From NCBI GenBank assembly GCA_018398765.1, contig JAHBMJ010005259.1:8605-49990 (forward strand): DNA of 41,386 bases, given 5' to 3'. Positions 9,995-19,611 of the stretch are shown in pieces. The position numbers and the translations under genes were made by a program. The first letter of the stretch is position 1. Each line of letters begins with the position of its first letter. Source of the stretch: Chromera velia. Its lineage: Eukaryota; Sar; Chromeraceae. The notes below the pieces were generated by a model. That model saw nothing but the letters and a program-made list of their open reading frames with translations, was not told the origin of the DNA and ran no database searches.

Positions 9995-11632
9995 CTAATA
10001 CTTTGTGACGATCTTGTTTACCTCGGTTACCCCGTCGACTCCGTCTGTCGCTTCGACCCCGTACTGATCTCTGACGAGCCATGTTGTCAGGCTGGGTCTC
10101 CCATCTTGGGGCAGGGTGTAGTGGATCATTCGGACCTGGTGCTCTAGTTTCTCTGACGGGTGCCTCGGACCGAACTCTAGTGAGTCCCCGTATGTCGCGG
10201 CAGTGTACCCTGCGGTACCCCCGTAGCAGAAGAGAATTTCGTTTGTGTCGGGGGATTTGGCGCAATAGTCGTTGTCGTGATGGTGGCCTGAGATGAGGGC
10301 AGCAATTTTGCCTGAGGAGGAGGCTGCCTGCATAAGGGTTTCGGAATTTTGCGCTGTGGGACCGTCAAAGAAAGCCATTTCGGCCCCATTGGGACATTCT
10401 CCGAGGCAAACTTTGTCTTTGTCTGCAGTGTCAGCGCAGACCTTTTCCTCCACCATCAACTTCCAATTTTCTTTCGGGTCTGCGGACCAGCTGATGCCTC
10501 GAATGGCAGGGATCAGTGTTTGCTCTTCTCTTCCTGTGCAGGTGAACGTCTGGGGTTCAAACTTTCCTCCCTTCTCACCCTGATCTGGCTTCCCATGGTT
10601 TCTGCTGCCTACCCACATGTTACCTGAGAGTTTCACCAGGTTATCTTCGAGGGCGAATGAGTCAGCGAATGTATTTACGGGCTCGGTGGTCATGGCAGGG
10701 GGGTGATGCGTGAATATGATTCCTTTCGCATTGGCGGTGGCGATTTTGGATTTCATCCACTGGATCTGGGAAGGACGCACCCAGTCGTACAGGGCTTCTG
10801 AGTCTACTGCGTCCTTGTAGGGCTGCTTATTTCTCTGAAGCCCGGTGCCGCTGTCAAGGAAGACAAGGGGGACCTTGTGTGTTCCTATGAGGGCGGTGGC
10901 ATAGGAATTTCCCGCACCGTGCACTTTATCGGGTGCTGATGTGCAGATGCTCTTTCTTTTTGTGTTGAACTTTCTTTGCACACTCGCCCACCTCTGTTCT
11001 CTCATTGTCTGATCGACAGTGATGTCATCCTTCGAAACATCACATTCAAGAACAGACGGCCCCTTACCGTCGCTATCCAGACCCTTTGAGTTCACACACG
11101 ACATGGCTGGGGAGTCGTGATTGCCCAGGGTGACCATGACAGGGACGTTGAGGTCATGGGCCCTCTCAGCGAAGTTCTTGAGGTACCCAGGTTCTTCAAA
11201 GAGGAACTTGGAGAGATCAGACTCCCCAAAGCCCACACCGTTGAAGTTGATCAGATCACCGTTGATGACCACCAAGTCGACCTGCTCGATGTACTTCTTA
11301 GTGACCTTGTCGATGAAATCCATCGTGGCCTTGGAACAGGCACCTGTGGGTGCACCGTCTTTGACAGAATTCACGACCAGACTGTCAGGGACGTTCTCCT
11401 TCTTGCACGAGTCCTTCTCCTTGGGGAGAAAGTGGAAGTCGGACATGGCAAGGATGCGCAACGTGTCTCCTGCCACAGAGAAGGTCAAGTCTTCGCAACC
11501 TCCTTCGGGGCCTGCCCCCAGCTTCTTTCCCATGGCCAGCTCTACCTTCTGCATGAATCCCGCCTTTCTAAGGGCAAAGGATTGCAGAGCAGAGGAGAGG
11601 AGAACGAGCAACGAGAGACGAAAACAGGACAT
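9995..11632 (-). CDS. Secreted calcineurin-like metallophosphoesterase (DCR2/PAP29-like)
   Basis: A single-exon, 545-residue enzyme that should hydrolyse phosphate esters at a dinuclear metal centre. Residues 1-20 are a typical signal peptide (LSLLVLLSSALQSFA), pointing to the secretory pathway or cell surface. All metallophosphoesterase motifs are present in order: SDFHF (D65, H67), NGDLINFN (D126), GNHD (170-173), THHPPA (H309/H310) and GHHHDNDYC (449-457). The last motif, followed by the CYGGTAGY block, is characteristic of the DCR2/PPA29 branch of purple acid phosphatase-like enzymes, from family knowledge. The region 345-435 has several Cys (TCTG, VCA, VCLGEC) that could form disulfides. 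ATG 11632 is the first Met codon and is followed at once by the signal peptide. It is divergently placed from the GST gene. Its physiological substrate is unknown. Confidence 0.93.
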   Translation of the reverse strand: MSCFRLSLLVLLSSALQSFALRKAGFMQKVELAMGKKLGAGPEGGCEDLTFSVAGDTLRILAMSDFHFLPKEKDSCKKENVPDSLVVNSVKDGAPTGACSKATMDFIDKVTKKYIEQVDLVVINGDLINFNGVGFGESDLSKFLFEEPGYLKNFAERAHDLNVPVMVTLGNHDSPAMSCVNSKGLDSDGKGPSVLECDVSKDDITVDQTMREQRWASVQRKFNTKRKSICTSAPDKVHGAGNSYATALIGTHKVPLVFLDSGTGLQRNKQPYKDAVDSEALYDWVRPSQIQWMKSKIATANAKGIIFTHHPPAMTTEPVNTFADSFALEDNLVKLSGNMWVGSRNHGKPDQGEKGGKFEPQTFTCTGREEQTLIPAIRGISWSADPKENWKLMVEEKVCADTADKDKVCLGECPNGAEMAFFDGPTAQNSETLMQAASSSGKIAALISGHHHDNDYCAKSPDTNEILFCYGGTAGYTAATYGDSLEFGPRHPSEKLEHQVRMIHYTLPQDGRPSLTTWLVRDQYGVEATDGVDGVTEVNKIVTKY

Positions 11633-12574
11633 CGTTTTTTTTCTTCTTCAACCGATACAGTTCAAATCAATTCTGGGAACTGAACTTTCGCTGCCGATCG
11701 ATGCTTTCTTTGGTCTCCGCTTTCTTTGTCGGATGTGGGCTCGATGTGACTGATCGGACTCGGCAGATTCGGTTGCGCTTCACTTCCTGTGTGTGAAGGT
11801 CACAGCTGGAGACGGACCGATAGAAGCTTAAATAAGGCAAGAGGGTATATAAGTACCGCAGCACCCAGCCTCACTTTTCCGTTCCGGAAGGGAGAGACGA
11901 TTCTTAGAACTTTACAATTGAGAGACCGACTTTCTACTGCAGAGGCACAGCGATCATTCTTCGTTCGTCGAGACTTGATTCGGATCTATCGATAGAATTA
12001 ATTAGACTTCGAAATTGATAGAATTATTAATTCATGCATCCATGCATGCCAAAAAAGAAATTAAAACCGTCGAATGCATGCATGCATGCGCATGCATGAA
12101 ATTGCATGCATGTAAAAGGAGAAATTTAAAATCACGAAAAATCGCGCGACTTCTTTTTCGCGCGCGCCTACTTTGCGCACGCGTCCGACGCCCAAAGCAA
12201 TATGATTTGTCGCGCGGCGTGTAGCTGTCGACCGAGTTGCCGTCTCCAAGCTAGATCTTGAAGCCGTCTCCTACCGTTTTCCAACTTCCAAGCCACAAGT
12301 CTGCTCAAGTCCGTGACTGAATGCTTGCTATGCGTGTTACTAAACGTGACGCTTAAGTGACGCTTGAGGCAACACTAAACTTCAGATCTTACGAATCTGT
12401 GTTTTGGTGCAGATTTCGCACTCTGTCACTTGATTGATTGGTTAATTGAGACTTCTCCGACACGGATCGAGAGGGTGACTTGACCGCAGAGGCTCCCGTG
12501 CTGCCGATCGCATGATATTCCCACCTGCCTTTCTCTCCGTTCTTCTCCCCGCATATCTCGTTTTGTTCACTGCA
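11633..12574. promoter_or_regulatory. Divergent upstream region of phosphoesterase and GST genes
   Basis: The shared intergenic region between a minus-strand and a plus-strand gene. It holds one clear TATA-like box and a cluster of GCATGC palindromes (12032-12115) with full TGCATGCA copies at 12075, 12079 and 12103. A GC-rich patch (GCGCGCGCC) follows at about 12160. No ORF of interest is seen. Promoter function is inferred from position only. Confidence 0.5.
11846..11853 (+). promoter_or_regulatory. TATA-like box (TATATAAG)
   Basis: TATATAAG stands in a GC-balanced context about 210 bp upstream of the phosphoesterase ATG on the opposite strand and about 720 bp upstream of the GST ATG. It reads as a good TATA box on the plus strand and also contains TATATA on the minus strand, so it could serve either gene. 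Confidence 0.35.
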
Positions 12575-14461
12575 ATGAAGGCCCCTCAGAAGGTGAAGCT
12601 GACCTACTTCAACATCGAGGGGGTGGCAGAGAAGGTGGGCCTATCCAGCTGTGTGCATGCCGTCTCCTGCAATTAGATTTGAAAAGAGAAATTCAAAATA
12701 AAGTCCCGCTTAGCTGTCTACTTTCTAGTGCGAAGTGGAAAAATCGAGAGGCAAAACTCTTAGCTTAGAAAGAAGTCCCTACATGAATCTGTGTGTGCAT
12801 GTGATGCAGGTGCGTCTGGCACTTGAATCTGTGTGTGCATGTGATGCAGGTGCGTCTGGCACTTGAATCTGTGTGTACATGTGATGCAGGTGCGTCTGGC
12901 ACTGCTCCTGACCGGCACCCCCTTCGAGGACGAGCGGATCGCCTTCCCCCAGTGGGCGGAGATGAAACCGAAAACACCCTACGGCCAGGTACTTTTTTTT
13001 TAAAAGTGTTTGGAGGCGAGTGCGGGGAGACAGGCGGGTATGCACGCTGACCAATATCAGAGGAAGAAGGGGGAGGGAAAGGAGACGGGAAGGACGGACG
13101 TCAGGAAAGAAGGAAAGAAGGGAAGGGGTGGATTTTCGGAGGGGAAATGAGGGCGAGGAAAAGACGGATAAAGACAAGCAGAAAGTGATAAGTAATTGAG
13201 ACGCTAGTTGAAAATACAGACGAGCATGAGAAGCGACAAGACGGGAAAAAATGTGCTTTGGAAAAGGAGGAAGTAGACATCTTCTTCAGCCACATTTCTC
13301 AAGATGCTTCTGTCTTGAGAGGGGGATATTTTTCCTTCCGCCCTCTCTCTTCTTTTCATGCAGATACAGCCGTTGTTTGGTTTTCTGCATCCTCTTTGTT
13401 CCATGGTGCCTGCATAATGCGTGGTGCAAATGAAGTAGAGCTTGGTTTTCTCTATGGGTTTCTGTGGATGCATGCAGCTGCCTGTGATGAAAATCGACGA
13501 CGGAGAGGAGTTCGCTCAGAGCGGTGCCATGCTCAGGTGGGCCGGACGTCTTGGGGACTCCTCCCTCTACCCGGTGGAGGACGCGAAGAAGGTGATGGAA
13601 ATCGAGGAGGTTCTCGGACTCTGTGGTCAGTCGGAGGATCGAATTAAGGGGAATGAAGAAGAAAATGAATGTGATTGCATAAGTGTGCACGGTCATTTCC
13701 TTCGTGGAGAACTGCGAGGAGGTCTGCGGACGCAGTAGGAGACTGTTGTTGGGTTTGTGTGCTCGCAGTTCATTCTGCTGCGTGCGCATCCGTCAGAGGA
13801 AAGATTGCAGCAATGCCCCGCTTTAGCGAATGTAGTGTTAAAACAAGAAATCGAAAATTTGCATGGTCATCCTTCTTATCCGTGATGCTTGCCAGACGTT
13901 TGTTTGTCCTGACTTTCTCTGTTGTCTCTTTGTTTGCTTTTTATTTTCCCTCGGGGGGACCTGGATGATTCATTGGCCCCCACTGTCGCACACCGCTGCC
14001 TCGCTGAAAAACAAAACCGACACACCCAAATGCATTTGTGGTTCGTCTTCCGACATTCGAGCCTTTCTCTCTTTGCAGACGACTTGTCAAAGGCCTGGGG
14101 TCCTGCCCTGTACATTTCCATGGCCCCCCAAAACTTCGGGTACCCCCCTGAATTCTCCAAGACGGACGAGGGGAAGGCGAAGGTGAAGGAGCTGAGGGAG
14201 AAATTTGTGGCAGAGAAGCTGCCGGATCTGATGAAATACTTCGGGAGCAAATTGAAGAAGCACGGGGGGGACAAGTTTCTGTGTGGGGACAAGCCGACGA
14301 TCGCAGACTTGACTGCCGTCCCCCTTTTCCGCAATTTCCAGAAAGGTCACATCGACTTTGTTCCGAAGGATTGTCTAGACAAGTATGAGGACATCTGCGC
14401 GTACATCAAGAGATTCATGGAGTTGCCGCCTGTGGCTGAATGGTACGCCTCAAAAGCATAA
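12575..14461 (+). CDS. Glutathione S-transferase (Sigma/Mu-like), four exons
   Basis: Exons 12575-12634, 12890-12988, 13478-13625 and 14079-14461 join in frame to 229 residues, the usual cytosolic GST length. It would conjugate glutathione to electrophiles or reduce peroxides. Residues 1 to about 85 form the thioredoxin fold. KLTYFNIEG carries the likely catalytic Tyr11, YGQLPVMKID has the cis-Pro glutathione-binding element, and EFAQSGAMLRWAGR is the Ser-containing glutathione-contact motif. The all-helical C-terminal domain contains LCGDKPTIADLTAVPLFRNF, the conserved N-capping/hydrophobic staple region. All introns are GT-AG (donors GTGGGC, GTACTT, GTCAGT; acceptors ATGCAG, ATGCAG, TTGCAG). 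The join between exons 3 and 4 splits an Asp codon (G|AC). The acceptor of exon 2 is triplicated (separate entry). There is no targeting leader, so the protein is probably cytosolic. Confidence 0.93.
12785..12903 (+). repeat. 40-bp tandem triplication spanning a 3' splice site
   Basis: Three near-identical 40-bp units start at 12785, 12825 and 12865. Each contains GAATCTGTGTG, ATGTGATGCAG and the first 15 bases of GST exon 2 (GTGCGTCTGGCACT). They differ by one base in the left half (TGCATG versus TACATG) and at the last base. Possible acceptors end at 12809, 12849 and 12889. Only the last keeps the GST frame, because 40 and 80 are not multiples of three. Confidence 0.9.
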
Positions 14462-15059
14462 AAGAGAGAAAGAGAGAGGAAAAAAGGAGCGGAAGAGGTA
14501 GAGGGAGGGCGAGCAAGCATCAGCGGGTTACGAGAGCAAGGGAGCCGGTGGACTCTTCATTCATCGTGCATCGGTTTGCCTCTTGCTCGGTGGTAGCTCT
14601 AGTACCTTGAGAGGAAATTAATTACAGAATGGAGCGGGTGTATGGAATTGACGGACAGTATGTGAGGGAACTGGGGAATGGAGGTTGTCTTTCACGAGCA
14701 TTGGGCATAAGCAGTCAATCAATCATCGATCTGCAGGCCTTGCCGCTAGCATTTTGTCCTAGCAGCTCTTTCGGTCATCTGCACAAACAAAGCTTGAAAA
14801 AAAGGCCCGAGATTACCCGGGATTGTTCTAGGGGCACATAGAACGGCACTCAGTGATGGAAGAAACTTATGATAACAGATCTTTACAAAAGCTAATAAAA
14901 GAGGTGTATTAATTATATTCCTGGTATATACGTAAAAGCTTTAATAGATTTTTTAATAAGCTTTAACTTGAATCTACAGGTAGTAATACGTAGCTAGGAT
15001 TTTAAAGGATTTAGGAGGATTTTAGGCTCGGACTTTAGCAGATTTTATTAGATTTTAGC
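14462..15059. other. Spacer downstream of GST
   Basis: It starts with a purine-rich stretch (AAAGAGAGAAAGAGAGAGG) that probably belongs to the GST 3' untranslated region, then becomes AT-rich. No supported gene was seen. Confidence 0.4.
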
Positions 15060-15067
15060 TAGAAATC
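15060..15067 (+). repeat. Left target-site duplication of MITE (TAGAAATC)
   Basis: Identical to the eight bases after the right end of the element at 15833-15840. Confidence 0.8.
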
Positions 15068-15832
15068 CTAGGGTTAGACACTAAAGTTTTAAAGTTTTTT
15101 TTTATTAAAGTTTTTTTTTGCCCTTTAGACTTTATTTTAAAAAAAGATTTTTCAATCAGTTTTTGAGTAGATTGTTAATTAAGTCAGTCATAAGTTAGAC
15201 TCATAACTAAACTAATCAACTAGCCTATATAGAAGATGGCACAAGCTTAGTCTCTTTAAGTTAAAATTTATGTTCACATTGAAAACAATCATCAGCGAGA
15301 TCGATCGGGTCTAGCATTGGAAGAAAAGTGATCGGATGACATCACGGATCAAAAGTTTGGATGTACTTACACTGGGAAGTAAACACTTGCAATCATTAGA
15401 ATCAATGGATTTCAGATCAGCTATGCAACGCAGGAATTCCCTTTCATCCAGCGACTTAACATAAGAACACGCCTAAGAACGCACATAAAGAAAGTCTATG
15501 TATGAAGCCATCAAGAGATTGAATTCAAGAATCATGTACACAGAGTTTGTGCTTGCGACATTCATCAAACACATGGCAAGGAGTCCAGCGATTGAGGAGT
15601 ACTACATAGATTTTCTGCATGCGATAGGCGATCAACTATAATTACTACATAGTAATTTATAAAGCATCAACTTTGTCTGCAATAATATAAATGAAACCAA
15701 CTTCTCTAGCAATGTCTTTTAAATAAGCTTTTGCATGTCTGGTTGCATGTTTACTTTTAAAGTTTTAAAGTTAAAGTTTAAAGTTTTGCAAGCAAACTAT
15801 ATTATAAAAAAAACTTTAGTGTCCAACCCTAG
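15068..15832. mobile_element. hAT-like non-autonomous element (MITE), 765 bp
   Basis: The left end reads CTAGGGTTAGACACTAAAG. The reverse complement of the right end reads CTAGGGTTGGACACTAAAG. The inverted repeats match for about 23 bp with one difference, then both run into T-rich and TTTAAAG-rich sequence. A perfect 8-bp duplication (TAGAAATC) flanks it. The interior is AT-rich and has no transposase-like ORF. The 8-bp duplication and the C/TAGGG-type terminus point to the hAT superfamily, though the ends differ from the hAT element at 7708. Confidence 0.82.
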
Positions 15833-15840
15833 TAGAAATC
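15833..15840 (+). repeat. Right target-site duplication of MITE (TAGAAATC)
   Basis: Perfect copy of 15060-15067. An undecayed duplication suggests a fairly recent insertion. Confidence 0.8.
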
Positions 15841-16272
15841 TGGCGGACTATTAGGCTAGGTAGTTTCAAGCCTGATTTCTGAAGTCGTTATTCAACTTGT
15901 GAATTTGCTAGGCCGGCCGTGCCGCCCATAAGTATCCATGAGCCGGGGCCCGACCTCAAAAATAGGGACCAGGACACTGTACGCCGGCCCACGCTGCATA
16001 TGTCAGAACATGCTTGCATCCATGCATGGAAGCTAGCTAAGGCCCCCGGCCACGCACACCGTCCGCCTGTATGTTACATGATGTTGCATGTATGTACAGC
16101 TAGATTGAAATGCATAAGTCAAATATATTTGGAGCCAGCAACACATTGAAAGTCAGATTCATTCACTCATATTCATTCTTGACTGAACACTCTAGAAGAG
16201 CAGCTTCAAGAGCTTTGGTCTTCTCGGAGTAAACTTCTCATGTGAAGTCTGTAGTCCGAAGTATGGAGGGCA
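15841..16272. other. Spacer, no gene seen
   Basis: Contains CATGCATGG-type palindromes near 16011-16030. A short open frame at 15919-16149 has no recognisable motif. Confidence 0.35.
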
Positions 16273-16633
16273 ATGGCAAGATCTGTCAACATCTGCTTAT
16301 ACAGGCTCTACTCCAACTTTGTGGAGTTCACAGGGGCTACGGTGTCGGTGCCTATCTCATACTTTCCGAAAAAGTTATATTCTAACAAGAAGGTGAAAGA
16401 TTTCGCAGTCGACAGAGAGTGTTTGCATCGTGAAGAACACCATACGGCAAGCAGGTGAGATAATGCAATACAAGTGGAGGTGTTGCTTAAATTTCCTCGT
16501 ACCTGCGTGTTTTTTACGTGGTCTAGTTCTTCCTTACTGCCAATGTGCTTACCTGTCTTGCTTGCAGGCTACAGCAGGCGAATCGGAGCACGTTGACTCC
16601 GGCGCGATACATGTTCACAAGCAACAAGTCTTA
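16273..16633 (+). CDS. Possible two-exon small protein, unrecognised
   Basis: An ORF from ATG 16273 runs to a good donor (GCAAGCAG|GTGAGATAAT, exon end about 16453). A strong acceptor (CTGTCTTGCTTGCAG) precedes GCTACAGCAGG at about 16568. Splicing keeps the frame (AG|G, Arg) and adds LQQANRSTLTPARYMFTSNK before TAG at about 16631-16633. The product would be about 80 residues, with a hydrophobic/aromatic first half (VPISYFPKKLY). No family is recognised. Evidence is limited to splice signals and frame continuity. It could equally be part of a longer gene reaching about 18053. Confidence 0.3.
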
Positions 16634-16866
16634 GAACTCCCCCCCCCCCCTTAGTCAGTTGTATCCATTTGTTTCCCCCTTCTTCTCTCTCTGATACAGA
16701 AGTGAACCTGCGTGCATCCCACCCTAGTTTACTTGTCTATGGTCTGTTCTCTCTTGAGGAAACCGTCCGCCCATAAAGGCACAGCAGCTATAAAATCTGT
16801 CCAGGGCTGTCAACCTGTCTGCGCGGTGCAGATAGTTTGTTCTCGTCCGTAAGTTGATAGACTAGT

Positions 16867-18053
16867 TGGCAGAGCTGCAGAAAACTCAGGCCAAATGCCG
16901 TGCGGCTCTACGAGTGTCTTCAGCCTGCCGCGTCTAGCCAGGTGTACGTGAGTATGCTCAAAGCTTACTCATGATGCGCTAATGCGCCAGCATCTTGTGC
17001 GCTCTTAAGGTTCAAGCGAACTTCCCTCACCGGAAGTATCCACGACCCCGGATCTACTGGTCACAGCTTTCATTCAACCAGATGTGCTCATGCACTCATA
17101 GAGTGCCCCGCATTTATATAAACATAATGCTTTTGTGTACCGCTTTCTGGACCTTCGGTGCGAATGGAAAGGCTCAAGAGTCTCCAAGAGTTCTTTGTCG
17201 TCTTCTAAAGTGGTCAGACTTATGTCCAGTGACATACTGAGGCATGGTCTGCCATTCCCGAGCGCCGTTGGATCAGCATTTCAGGACTGGAGGGGATTGA
17301 TCTGTCTTTTCTACTTGTCTCTCAAGGAATTCAGGAAGAGAAGCTACAGGAAACGGTCTTTCTCTCTGTGTGCTTCCCTCTGTATGTCTGTGTATATGCG
17401 TACGTGATTATGTGCTGATCAAATCTGTATGGCATGAACCGTTGCCCGATCCTTTGCTTTGTTGCCGTTCGAATGAAATACCTTCATGCCGGTTTTCTCT
17501 TTGCTTGTATGCTTGCCCATCTGTATGCCTTGTGCGTGTTAGTATGTGATTCAATCAGGCCTGCCTGCTTGCGTATGGGATGGGAGCGGGGCGCTTTTGG
17601 GACGTCTAAGTCACGTCTTCCCTGTCTTTGTTCTTCTGCTGCTTCTCTCTTTGCAGGATCCTCCCATGCCCGCCCCAGCATGATCACTTTATGGTTTCTG
17701 CAAGTTGACCGGCTACCGTCTACCAACAAGGACCGAGAAAGGTACGTGACAGGCGGTACTCTCCCTTGGATAGAAGGCAGAGAGAGAGAGCATGTGCTTG
17801 TGTAAAGAGATGCTCCGAGGTATGCAGCTAGATAAACCTGTCTTTCTTCTCTTTTTCTTTCATTCAGACGGATGGCCTTTTAGGATTTTTCGATGTGACC
17901 ACTTTCACGTCGACGCTTTTTTATTTCAACAACTGTCTGTTGAGATTTTTCTTGCAGAGCAAGCAAAAGAGATCTGTGCATGTGCCTATGATCCAGCTAG
18001 GTCCTCACATGCCTCCACGGGATGAGATGGGTCGATTGAATGTTGCTGAGAAT
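16867..18053 (+). other. Candidate exons of an unrecognised spliced gene
   Basis: Several stretches look exon-like. One ends at the strong donor GTGTAC|GTGAGTATG (about 16950); open frame reads LRPNAVRLYECLQPAASSQVY in part. Another lies at about 17658-17741, between CTCTTTGCAG and GTACGTGA, and is open as MITLWFLQVDRLPSTNKDRE. A third begins at about 17869 after TTTCTTTCATTCAG and is open as TDGLLGFFDVTTFTSTLFYF onward to TGA at about 18051-18053. The phase between the last two does not join in their best frames. The model is therefore incomplete and may be non-coding RNA or a decayed gene. Confidence 0.22.
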
Positions 18054-18060
18054 TCGTGAT

Positions 18061-18675
18061 TGGTCAACTCACTTTATGTTCGATCTGATTTGATCTCTGC
18101 AACCACTCTGACAAGGACAGACTCTTTCAAAGATCTACACTAGCTTACGCCGCCCGAAGGCAAAGTGACAACTCGATCGAAGCAATCTATACCATAAATC
18201 AGTACGTTACCAAGGGAAGGAGAAACCACAAGGGTTCAAGTTTATGCTTGCAATATGATCAACTGGTTTTTTTAAGGAAAAAATAAAGAGAGAAAGAAAT
18301 TTAATAAAGATAAACACCCGGTCAATCAAGTACATACACCCAAACATACATACAAATACTAAGAGGGTATCACCGGAAGCCCAATCGACCCTGCGGCCAT
18401 CTCACAAGGTACTTGCAGATCTTTTGATGTGCTCGGAAGACCGTGCTCTCCCATGACTTGGGAGTTCTGTCTCCACCTTCGACAATCAGACGAGTCATTC
18501 ATCCTCCTGGCCTGACGCTTGCACGAGCCATGCAGCCGTATTGATTTATCAGATAGTCCAGCTGCATGGCAACTGCCGTCTCTTGCACAAGAAGTGTCAC
18601 TGGGGAAAGAGAAGAGCTGTCTCTTATTAGGTTAAAAGAAGAAATGTCTTCTCCTTCGAAGGCTGGCCTCACAGG
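18061..18675. other. Spacer, no gene seen
   Basis: No supported ORF. It lies downstream of the repeat-rich ORF on the minus strand and probably includes its 3' untranslated region. Confidence 0.35.
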
Positions 18676-19611
18676 CTAGTTGTACAAGAAAACCACAGAA
18701 TTCTCACGACCAGCTTGCTCCCCCTTTGCCTTTTTCTTCTTCTTTATCTTCTCTGTTGTATAGCTCTTCCCCTCTAGCTTCCCCTCAGAGTCCTCTAAAC
18801 CTTCATCTTCCTTCTCTGATTTAACAATATTTTCATCTGGAAGTGAAGCGGTGTTTGGAGGGGGACGAGCTCTGTAAGCATCTAAGAGGGAAGGGGGGCT
18901 GGATTCTTTCAAAAGGGGACAACAGCCGCAAACGTCTGTAAGAGACGGCGAGGTGGAGTCATTCAGAGGGGGACGAGTGCCGTAAGCGTCTGCCGAAGCT
19001 ACAGAGGCTTGTACGGAGGTGAGAGAGGCTCTTGTTTGCGGGTACGGAGGTGGCAAGGCTTGTTCAGAAGTGGGAAAGACTCCAGGGGGACGGTCATCTA
19101 CTTGTGTACATAGAGTTAGAATGGCTTGTACGGAGGTAGGAGAAGCTTCTGCTTGCAGACACGGAGGCGGGATGGCTTGTGCGGAGGTGGGAGAGGCTTT
19201 TGCTTGCAGACACGGAGGCGGGATGGCTTGTGCGGAGGTGGAAGAGGCTTCTGCTTGCAGGCATGGAGGCGGGATGGCTTGTGTGGAGGTGTGAAAGGCT
19301 TCTGCTTGCAGGCACGGAGGCAGGATGGCTTGTACGGAGGTGTGAGAGGCTTCTGCTTGCAGGCACGGTGGCAGGGTGGCTTGTGCAGAGGTGGGAGAAG
19401 CTTTTACTTCTGGGCACGGAGGCGGGGTGGCTTGTACGGAGCTGGGGGAGGCTTTTGCTTGCAAACACGGTGGCGGGGTGGCTTGTGCAGTGGTGGGGGA
19501 CTCCAAGGCTTTTGTTTGCAAACATGGAAGCGGGGAGGCTAGTGCGGAGGTACGAGAGGCTTCTATATGCGGTGGGAAAGAGCGATTGCCTAGGCGATTG
19601 CTACCGGCCAA
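18676..19611 (-). CDS. Repeat-rich ORF (17-residue Pro/Ala/Ser/Cys repeats), unrecognised
   Basis: A 311-residue ORF from ATG 19611. Residues about 25-205 consist of imperfect 17-residue repeats of the form AQAIPPPCLQAEASPTS. A diverged Pro/Ser section follows, then an acidic stretch (KSEKEDEGLEDSEGKLEG) and a Lys-rich tail (IKKKKKAKGEQAG). No domain is recognised. The repeat unit is 51 bp, a multiple of three, and lacks stops, so plus-strand frames (19126-19542, 19179-19823) are also open. The minus strand is preferred because its ORF runs past the repeat into charged, non-repetitive sequence on both sides. It may be an exon or a chance ORF over a minisatellite. Confidence 0.4.
   Translation of the reverse strand: MAGSNRLGNRSFPPHIEASRTSALASPLPCLQTKALESPTTAQATPPPCLQAKASPSSVQATPPPCPEVKASPTSAQATLPPCLQAEASHTSVQAILPPCLQAEAFHTSTQAIPPPCLQAEASSTSAQAIPPPCLQAKASPTSAQAIPPPCLQAEASPTSVQAILTLCTQVDDRPPGVFPTSEQALPPPYPQTRASLTSVQASVASADAYGTRPPLNDSTSPSLTDVCGCCPLLKESSPPSLLDAYRARPPPNTASLPDENIVKSEKEDEGLEDSEGKLEGKSYTTEKIKKKKKAKGEQAGRENSVVFLYN
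19007..19580. repeat. 51-bp minisatellite, about eleven units
   Basis: Units beginning GCTTGTRCGGAGGT start at 19124, 19175, 19226, 19277, 19328, 19379, 19430 and 19481, exactly 51 bp apart. Diverged units lie at 19007, 19058 and 19538. The unit at 19481 carries a 6-bp insertion, and a 15-bp offset precedes 19124. All length changes seen are multiples of three, which keeps the minus-strand frame open. Confidence 0.88.

Noticed and set aside
11121-11753. Plus-strand ORF of 210 residues
   Set aside because: Antisense to the metallophosphoesterase, which has every catalytic motif on the minus strand.
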